This document shows positions 1 through 5,314 of a DNA stretch of 13,635 nt, one piece after another. Every line of letters starts with the position of its first letter. Positions within the stretch are counted from its first letter, which is position 1. Source of the DNA: Clostridia bacterium (GTDB taxonomy: Bacteria; Bacillota; Clostridia; Oscillospirales; CAG-272); contig JAFTMF010000150.1 of the NCBI GenBank assembly GCA_017452565.1, forward strand, positions 1 through 13,635, in the 5' to 3' direction. Position numbers and translations under genes: made by a program. The notes beneath the pieces were generated by a model. It saw only the letters and a program-made list of their open reading frames with translations. It ran no database searches and was not told where the DNA came from.

Positions 1-938
1 CCGAAACTACGAAAACCATCTTCCAAAAGTTTGAAGTTCGCAAATCCAAGGCGCAAAAAACAGCCTTTATTGAATACATACAGCAACTCGCCAGCGAGCG
101 AGGCTATTCTTGCCGTGTGGAGAAGGGTTCGATGGGTGCGCGGAACATCGTGATCGGCGATCCCGACCGTGCGAAGGTGGTGTACACAGCACACTACGAT
201 ACCTGTCCCGTGATGCCGGTCCCCAACTTCATCACACCCAAGAACTTTTTCATCTATCTCCTTTATCAGCTGGCCCTTTCGGCTGTGATGATTGCAGTGG
301 TGCTGACTGTAGGCGTTGGCATTCCAATCATCGCCGGGCAGGCAGGACTGGCGGAAGAGATCTGCGATCTGCTGGTGCTTCCCTCCACCTATCTTGCGCT
401 GTTTGGCTTGCTCTACTTGCTGATGGCAGGGCCTGCCAATCGCCATACCGCCAACGATAATACCTCCGGTGTAACGGTGCTGGTGGATCTCCTCTGTACC
501 CTCCCCGAAGAGAAGAGAGATGCGGTTGCGCTGGTTTTCTTTGATCTGGAGGAGGTTGGATTGGTGGGTTCATCCGCCTTTGCAAAGGCTCACAAGAAGG
601 CGATGAAGGATCGGCTGCTGGTGAACTTCGACTGTGTGTCAGCCGGCACAAATTTGCTCTTTGCCCTGCGCAAGCCTGCCAAGAAATTTGCACCTGCTAT
701 TGAGAGCGCTTTCCCCGGCAACGTCAATTTTACTGTGGAAGTGACTGCAAAAGGTGTGTTCTATCCCTCTGATCAGATGAATTTCCCTTGCGGTGTGGGC
801 GTTGCGGCATTAAAATGCTCCCGATTCGGGAAGATTCTTTATATGGATCGGATTCACACTCCCAAGGATACTGTCTATAGGGAGGAGAATATCGCCTATC
901 TCACTGAAGGTGCAATTCGACTGATCGATTTGCTGTAA
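1..938 (+). CDS. M28 family zinc metallopeptidase with inserted membrane segments (5'-partial)
   Basis: The reading frame is open from base 3, so the N-terminus lies outside the window and 311 residues are visible. A GTG at 117 could be mistaken for the start, but coding-like sequence runs in frame before it. The M28 metal-ligand series is present in order (numbering the visible residues): His64 in AHYDT, Asp152 in ANDNTSG, Glu183-Glu184 in FFDLEEVG, Asp210 in NFDCVS and His285 in RIHTPKD. In the family these bind two zinc ions and hydrolyse N-terminal peptide bonds. Two strongly hydrophobic stretches, about residues 79-110 and 124-142, lie between the first and second ligands and look like membrane helices, which is unusual for this fold. 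The gene is convergent with the cohesin gene and ends just before a shared terminator. Family assignment is firm; substrate is unknown. Confidence 0.85.
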   Translation, partial: ETTKTIFQKFEVRKSKAQKTAFIEYIQQLASERGYSCRVEKGSMGARNIVIGDPDRAKVVYTAHYDTCPVMPVPNFITPKNFFIYLLYQLALSAVMIAVVLTVGVGIPIIAGQAGLAEEICDLLVLPSTYLALFGLLYLLMAGPANRHTANDNTSGVTVLVDLLCTLPEEKRDAVALVFFDLEEVGLVGSSAFAKAHKKAMKDRLLVNFDCVSAGTNLLFALRKPAKKFAPAIESAFPGNVNFTVEVTAKGVFYPSDQMNFPCGVGVAALKCSRFGKILYMDRIHTPKDTVYREENIAYLTEGAIRLIDLL

Positions 939-950
939 GCTATATAATAT

Positions 951-990
951 AATGAAAAAACTGCAAGATTTCTCTTGCAGTTTTTTCATT
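951..990. terminator. Bidirectional intrinsic terminator between convergent genes
   Basis: Arms 951-967 and 974-990 are perfectly complementary over 17 bp with a 6-nt loop. The core is CTGCAAG/CTTGCAG flanked by six A on the left and six T on the right, so either strand gives a hairpin with a U-rich tail. It sits 13 bp after the peptidase stop and touches the stop codon of the cohesin gene, serving both transcripts. Confidence 0.92.
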
Positions 991-2567
991 TAGTGCTTCT
1001 TTTTCTTCTTCTTTTTCTTGTTTCCGGAAGAATTGGATTGGGGCGGATTCTCTTTTGGAATGTTTTCCTCAGTGGTTGTCTCTGCTTTGGGAGGCTCTGA
1101 TTCCGGAGACGTTACTTCCGTCGAGACTTCTGCTACAGGCTCCGCTTTCTCCGGCGTCTCTGTGGTCGGCTCAGCATCCACTGGTTCTGCTTCGGTAGAC
1201 TCCTCTGCTGCAGGCTCTGCTTCCGTAGGTGTTTCTGCTACAGGCACCGCGATTACCGATTCATCCGGTAGGTTCGTGTCGGGTGATTCTTTTTTCACCC
1301 GTCTATGCTTTTCGTGAGGATGGTGGGCACGTCCGATTACGTAGGCAACAAAGACCAATACGATCATCACGAAGACAATAATGCAAATGGTCATCAGTAC
1401 CGTATAATCGGGCTCTTCCTGTTGCTTTTGATACTCCTCCAGTTTCTCAGGAGATGCGACCAAGACTGAACGGAAGGTGTAGGTGCGGGGGGTACCGTCC
1501 TCTGCGTAGCAGGTGATGGTAAAAGTTCCTGCAGTGGGGAATTTCGGATCGGAGTCGGGGGCGGGTATTCCTCGTATAAATAGACCGTCAGCCACCGCTT
1601 TGGGCGCAGCCGTAGGGGTAAGGAAGATATCGTAGCCCTGCACGATATAGAGGGTGTATTCGGTAATCTCCGGAGAGAAGGTCGGTAACACCAAAGCAGG
1701 CTCTGAATTCAACTTCAGAATTCGATTATCATTGGAGGGGACGTAATTGGGATCGGCTGCCCGTATCACGGTGATGGTATAGACCTTTTGCAGACCGGTT
1801 TCTGAGATTACCGTAACGGTGAGAGTGTTCTCGCCGATGGCAAGGTCTCGGTTGCTATACTTCAGCTTGCCATAGGGACAGGCGATGGCGACGACATCCG
1901 CACGATGGGAGGAGTAGGGCAGATTAACCGTATACTCGGTAATCTCAGGAGAGAATGCAGGGGAGAGATTGCCGCCCTTGATGGAAAGGGAATTGAGGGT
2001 ACATTCATTAGACAGCGGTCGCTGGGCTGTGAAGGTGAAATCGCCGCCTTCCAGCATAACTTCGTTTTGACCGTCATATGCAGTGGTATCCGATGCGGTA
2101 ATCGTGATCTCAGAATCGGCAGGGACAGTCGAGTTAACCTTAAAATATGCGGTAAACAGTGCCGTTTTTCCGGTTACGCCGCGATTTTCGGTGGATAGTC
2201 CCAAATACTTCAGCTTGCCGTCCTCTTCCGAGAAGGAGATAATCCATTTATCGGGGAGGGGGTCACTGCTCACATAGGTGAGCAGCTCGGGATCGTAGAC
2301 CAGACTGCCCTGCACGGCACGGATTGTTTCGGCATTGCAGAAGAAGGTCAGCTCTACCGTATCACCTACACGAATCAGCTCGGGAGCGGTGAGAAAGACG
2401 TTTTTTTGAGGGGGAGCCGGCTGATCTTCGCTGATCGGCGGTACATCCGGCTGAGAATCGTCACCGTAAACCGACAGACCGGTGAACAGCAACAGAAAAA
2501 TTAATAGAATGGGTAGGATGAAAGTAGAAGGATGAAAGATCGCAGCTTGTTTGCGTCGTTTTTTCAT
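990..2567 (-). CDS. Membrane-anchored cohesin-domain protein with cadherin-like beta-sandwich domains
   Basis: 525 residues. A basic N-terminus followed by a hydrophobic stretch (about 14-34) is a signal peptide. Residues about 55-182 resemble a cohesin module: the VGDTVELTF strand, then a GSLVYDPELLTYVS strand, and a closing FTAYFKVNST segment. Cohesins bind dockerins. Two cadherin-like beta-sandwich repeats follow (about 188-270 and 281-371), each containing FSPEITEYT and an ITV/TF edge strand. A transmembrane helix spans about 388-411, and the basic residues after it (GRAHHPHEKHRR) predict a cytosolic C-terminus. The last 114 residues are a low-complexity Glu/Pro/Thr/Ala tail ending in eight Lys and a His. 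The start has an AGAGG box 5 nt upstream. Only 21 bp separate it from the dockerin-bearing lysozyme gene upstream, implying co-transcription. The cohesin call is by pattern recognition and has moderate-to-good support; the tail's role is unknown. Confidence 0.78.
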   Translation of the reverse strand: MKKRRKQAAIFHPSTFILPILLIFLLLFTGLSVYGDDSQPDVPPISEDQPAPPQKNVFLTAPELIRVGDTVELTFFCNAETIRAVQGSLVYDPELLTYVSSDPLPDKWIISFSEEDGKLKYLGLSTENRGVTGKTALFTAYFKVNSTVPADSEITITASDTTAYDGQNEVMLEGGDFTFTAQRPLSNECTLNSLSIKGGNLSPAFSPEITEYTVNLPYSSHRADVVAIACPYGKLKYSNRDLAIGENTLTVTVISETGLQKVYTITVIRAADPNYVPSNDNRILKLNSEPALVLPTFSPEITEYTLYIVQGYDIFLTPTAAPKAVADGLFIRGIPAPDSDPKFPTAGTFTITCYAEDGTPRTYTFRSVLVASPEKLEEYQKQQEEPDYTVLMTICIIVFVMIVLVFVAYVIGRAHHPHEKHRRVKKESPDTNLPDESVIAVPVAETPTEAEPAAEESTEAEPVDAEPTTETPEKAEPVAEVSTEVTSPESEPPKAETTTEENIPKENPPQSNSSGNKKKKKKKKH

Positions 2568-2588
2568 ACGTTCCTCTATTTTTTTGAA

Positions 2589-5054
2589 TTATACGCTGCC
2601 GGAGAAAGATTCCAATTCCGACAGGGGGTACAGTGCGCAATAGTCGGCAAGAGTGAGATAGCCGTCGCCATCCAAATCCCCTGCTATCATAGCCATTTCA
2701 TCAAGAGTTTGGTTACCCATCAGATAATCGCTAAGCTTCATAAAATCAATGAAGTCGCAGATTCCGTCGAGGGACAGGTCGCCTGCTACGATTAAGATGG
2801 CAGTGTCCTGCTCCTCGCCGTTATATAAGAGGCGAACGGAGAGACCGGTGGTGATGAGATCGGTATCAGACAGGACTTTTCCTTTTTGCAGAACCTCAAT
2901 TCGGTCGCCCGATTCGATCAAATTCCGCAAATGTCCTACTGTAATGCCTTCGGGGACGCCGGCAATATATTGATCCGAAATCCGCAAAGTATCAGATTTC
3001 AAATAGTTGAGGATAACGGTAACCGGGAAGGTTTGGGTCATTTGCTTATACACCACCGTGAGGGTTTGAGTGCCTGCTATCGTTTTGTCGTAACCCTTAA
3101 CCTCTACGTACCGATGATCCACAACCTCGCTGGTATCGTTATCGTAATAGAGTCTGACTTTCAGACCGGTGCTGTCAAATTCCTCACCACAGAAGTATTC
3201 CAGCGTGTCGGGATAGTCTACGATCTGAATAGAGGTAAGCTGTTTGGCGCGAACCTCTACCTTAAAGGTGGCAGTTTTACCGTTGTAGGTTACGGTGAGG
3301 GTTTGAGTCCCGATTTTGTTGGGATCGTAGCCGCTCACCTCGCAGTTGGATGCGGAGATTGAGGCGGTGGTATTGTTATCGTAATGTGCCTTGACTTTCA
3401 GACCGGTTTTCACAAACGCTTGCCCTTCAATATAGTTCAGCTTGGAGGGGGTGGTTGTGATAGTAATCTTGGTCAGAGACTTTTGGATGACCTCTACCGT
3501 GAAGGTATCGGTGAAAATGCTGGATTTTACCGTCAACGTCTGAGTACCCAGCGTATTTTTGCGGTATCCGGTAACGGTAAAGTCCTTGGTCATAGCAGAA
3601 CTGCCGTCGGAATAGAGTACCCGTACGGTCAGACCGTCCTGCTTGAAGGCGATACCTTCCTTGTATTCGGTTTTGTAGGGGAGCGTAACGATTTCAATGC
3701 CGATATACTCTCTTCTCAGCACGTCCTTGCAGACCGAGCAGGTGCGTTCCTCCACCTGTGCGTGAGTATCATCTGCAACGACGGTCACCTTCCAACTACC
3801 GGCGGTGTGTCCGCTCTTGCATCGTTCATCGATTGCCTCAAAGGGAGAATTTTGAGCATAAGTTTTGGCATAACTGCCATCGGTGTAGTAGATGATCTGC
3901 AGAGTGCTCTCGGTAAAGGCATTCTCTCCGATTTCGGTCACGTTTTTAGGAATATGGATGGTTCGGATGGTATAGCACTTTCGGAAAGCGGTGTCCGAGA
4001 TTCCCGTCAAGGTATAAACCTGACCGTTATAGATTACGTATTTGGTGAGATAAACGTCACCGCCGTATTCTCCCGTATAGTGGGAAGAGTTGGTGGATTC
4101 ATCTCCGCCTACCGTGGCGGTCATAGTCATATCATCAAAGAGATAGTGGATTTTGCAGTCGTCGTGACCGCTCTCATCCACCAGTGTCACCGATTCTTCC
4201 TCGTTGATGCTTACCAGATATTCGGTGCTCACCCAGCCGAAATAGCCATTGTAGCTGGTGAAGCCCCATTTTCCATCGGAAGAGTATTGATGAACGCGGA
4301 TGATCTTAGAGGATTTGACCGAGCCCAACTTAGTTGAAGAGGTAGAAGCCTTCTCACGGATGGCGAGACTGTCGGACACGTTTACTACGTACAGATCGGC
4401 GTCGGGATCGGACAGATTGTAATCGGAAAGGAAGATTGCTGCCTCCCGCATCCGTCGCTTGTAAAGCGCTTCCAAACGCTTACCGCCTGCATGGCAGTAC
4501 AGACCAAAGGTCTCGGTGAGCTCTTCATCAGTATAATCCTGGGAGAGAATCAGATTGCGCAGTGCGTGATCCTCTTTGGTCCAGGTATATTTGCCCAGAT
4601 TGTAGGAAAAGCTCATCAGAGCATCAAACTGGTTCTGATTCAGAAGGATCTTATACTTTACCAAAAATGCGTTGAGGTAAACGGCGGTATCCTCCAGATT
4701 GCTTTTCAGCAGATCGGATGCTTCCCGTTCGGTAATGCCGTCGGGATAGACGTCGGGGGACTCTACGTAGGAGCCGTAGCCGATGGAATACTGCTTATAA
4801 TCCCAATAAGCGTAGCGAGTATAGCCCTCGAATCCCTTGATCAGCTCCAGACCGGCATCGCTGATTTCGTGGGCATAGTCCTCGTCGGCCAGCTCGCTGG
4901 GTTCGGCATTCTCCCTGTCAGCGGAGCTGTCCTTCTCTTCCGAGATCGTCTGATCGGCAGACTCTGCGTTTTCGGCGGATGCGGATAGCGGCAGCGTTGC
5001 CGACTGCATCAGTAAGAGCAGAGCCAGTCCCAATGATAAGATTTGTTTTTTCAT
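2589..5054 (-). CDS. Secreted multidomain GH24 lysozyme with C-terminal dockerin
   Basis: 821 residues, with a signal peptide (1-27, ending near SASA). A GH24 (T4-type) lysozyme domain spans about 62-211. The catalytic Glu76 is in KGFEG, Asp85 in YWDY, and Ser90 in YSIGYG takes the place of the usual Thr. The family cleaves the MurNAc-GlcNAc bond of peptidoglycan. Then come an SH3b-like domain (about 220-283, ending GYFGWVSTEYL), a BspA-type leucine-rich segment (about 338-405), a Cys/His knuckle (Cys412, His416, Cys439, Cys442) and three group 3 bacterial Ig-like domains (about 455-522, 527-602, 607-682, each with a GTQTLTV strand). The protein ends in a linker module plus a type I-like dockerin with two calcium loops: Asp759/Ser761/Asp763/Asp767/Asp770, and Asp793/Asp795/Asp797/Thr801/Asp804. 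The start has AGGTG 5 nt upstream. It is the first gene of the unit with the cohesin protein. Confidence 0.88.
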   Translation of the reverse strand: MKKQILSLGLALLLLMQSATLPLSASAENAESADQTISEEKDSSADRENAEPSELADEDYAHEISDAGLELIKGFEGYTRYAYWDYKQYSIGYGSYVESPDVYPDGITEREASDLLKSNLEDTAVYLNAFLVKYKILLNQNQFDALMSFSYNLGKYTWTKEDHALRNLILSQDYTDEELTETFGLYCHAGGKRLEALYKRRMREAAIFLSDYNLSDPDADLYVVNVSDSLAIREKASTSSTKLGSVKSSKIIRVHQYSSDGKWGFTSYNGYFGWVSTEYLVSINEEESVTLVDESGHDDCKIHYLFDDMTMTATVGGDESTNSSHYTGEYGGDVYLTKYVIYNGQVYTLTGISDTAFRKCYTIRTIHIPKNVTEIGENAFTESTLQIIYYTDGSYAKTYAQNSPFEAIDERCKSGHTAGSWKVTVVADDTHAQVEERTCSVCKDVLRREYIGIEIVTLPYKTEYKEGIAFKQDGLTVRVLYSDGSSAMTKDFTVTGYRKNTLGTQTLTVKSSIFTDTFTVEVIQKSLTKITITTTPSKLNYIEGQAFVKTGLKVKAHYDNNTTASISASNCEVSGYDPNKIGTQTLTVTYNGKTATFKVEVRAKQLTSIQIVDYPDTLEYFCGEEFDSTGLKVRLYYDNDTSEVVDHRYVEVKGYDKTIAGTQTLTVVYKQMTQTFPVTVILNYLKSDTLRISDQYIAGVPEGITVGHLRNLIESGDRIEVLQKGKVLSDTDLITTGLSVRLLYNGEEQDTAILIVAGDLSLDGICDFIDFMKLSDYLMGNQTLDEMAMIAGDLDGDGYLTLADYCALYPLSELESFSGSV

Positions 5055-5112
5055 TCTTTCACCTGTAATTCAGTATGAGATTGCAGTGCAGGAAGTCAAA
5101 TTGACGTTATAA

Positions 5113-5161
5113 TGACAAATCATAGATATAATCATTGTACCATTTTTTCGATGATTTGTCA
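5113..5161. repeat. 11-bp inverted repeat centred on the -10 box (candidate operator)
   Basis: TGACAAATCAT at 5113-5123 is the exact reverse complement of ATGATTTGTCA at 5151-5161. The symmetry centre is at 5137, inside the -10 box (5134-5139). One arm overlaps the -35 element; the other lies just downstream of the expected transcription start. Because transcription would begin between the arms, they cannot pair in the mRNA, so the symmetry points to protein binding on DNA. A second small palindrome, GTCAAATTGAC (5095-5105), lies further into the leader and shares the TGAC core. No regulator is identified. Confidence 0.5.
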
Positions 5162-5162
5162 A
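5134..5162 (-). promoter_or_regulatory. Sigma-A promoter of the lysozyme-cohesin operon
   Basis: On the - strand, TTGACA (5157-5162) is followed by a 17-bp spacer and TACAAT (5134-5139). A TG dinucleotide one base before the -10 makes it an extended -10. This is close to consensus, so basal strength should be high. Predicted transcription start is near 5127, giving a leader of about 70 nt before the lysozyme ATG at 5054. Confidence 0.8.
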
Positions 5163-5242
5163 TAGATTCTTGTCGGTTCCCCTGCGCTTATACATCCAAT
5201 ATCTGTAAATTTCATCGCCGGATTCGATCAGTTTTGCTTTTT

Positions 5243-5265
5243 TGGGATAGAAATCCCATTTTTTT
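5243..5265 (+). terminator. Small hairpin with T-tract on the + strand
   Basis: TGGGAT (5243-5248), a four-base loop and ATCCCA (5253-5258) are followed by seven T (5259-5265). It has the form of a weak intrinsic terminator for + strand transcription, but no + strand gene precedes it. It could stop antisense transcripts heading into the P-type ATPase gene, or be chance in an AT-rich spacer. Confidence 0.3.
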
Positions 5266-5305
5266 GCTAAAAATAAAAACAAGTCCGACGTCGTCGGACT
5301 TGTTT
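5265..5305 (-). terminator. Intrinsic terminator of the P-type ATPase homologue gene
   Basis: Arms 5277-5290 and 5292-5305 are perfectly complementary over 14 bp around a single central base; a realistic loop would open the inner ACGTCGT. On the - strand the hairpin is followed by GTTTTTATTTTTA, a good U-rich tail. It begins 10 bp after the ATPase stop codon and separates that gene from the lysozyme promoter. Confidence 0.88.
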
Positions 5306-5314
5306 GGATATCGG

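Noticed and set aside
941..950. TATAAT-like sequence after the peptidase stop
   Set aside because: No -35 partner was found, it sits directly before a terminator stem, and no gene follows in either direction that needs it.
1018..1317. Repeated GCTTCTGCTACAGGC-like units as a CRISPR or tandem-repeat array
   Set aside because: The units are irregular, in frame and encode the Glu/Pro/Thr/Ala tail of the cohesin protein. There are no conserved repeats with unique spacers.
3384..4337. 317-codon open frame on the + strand inside the lysozyme gene
   Set aside because: It is antisense to a gene with clear domains, its translation shows no recognisable motif, and it arises from the codon bias of the real frame.
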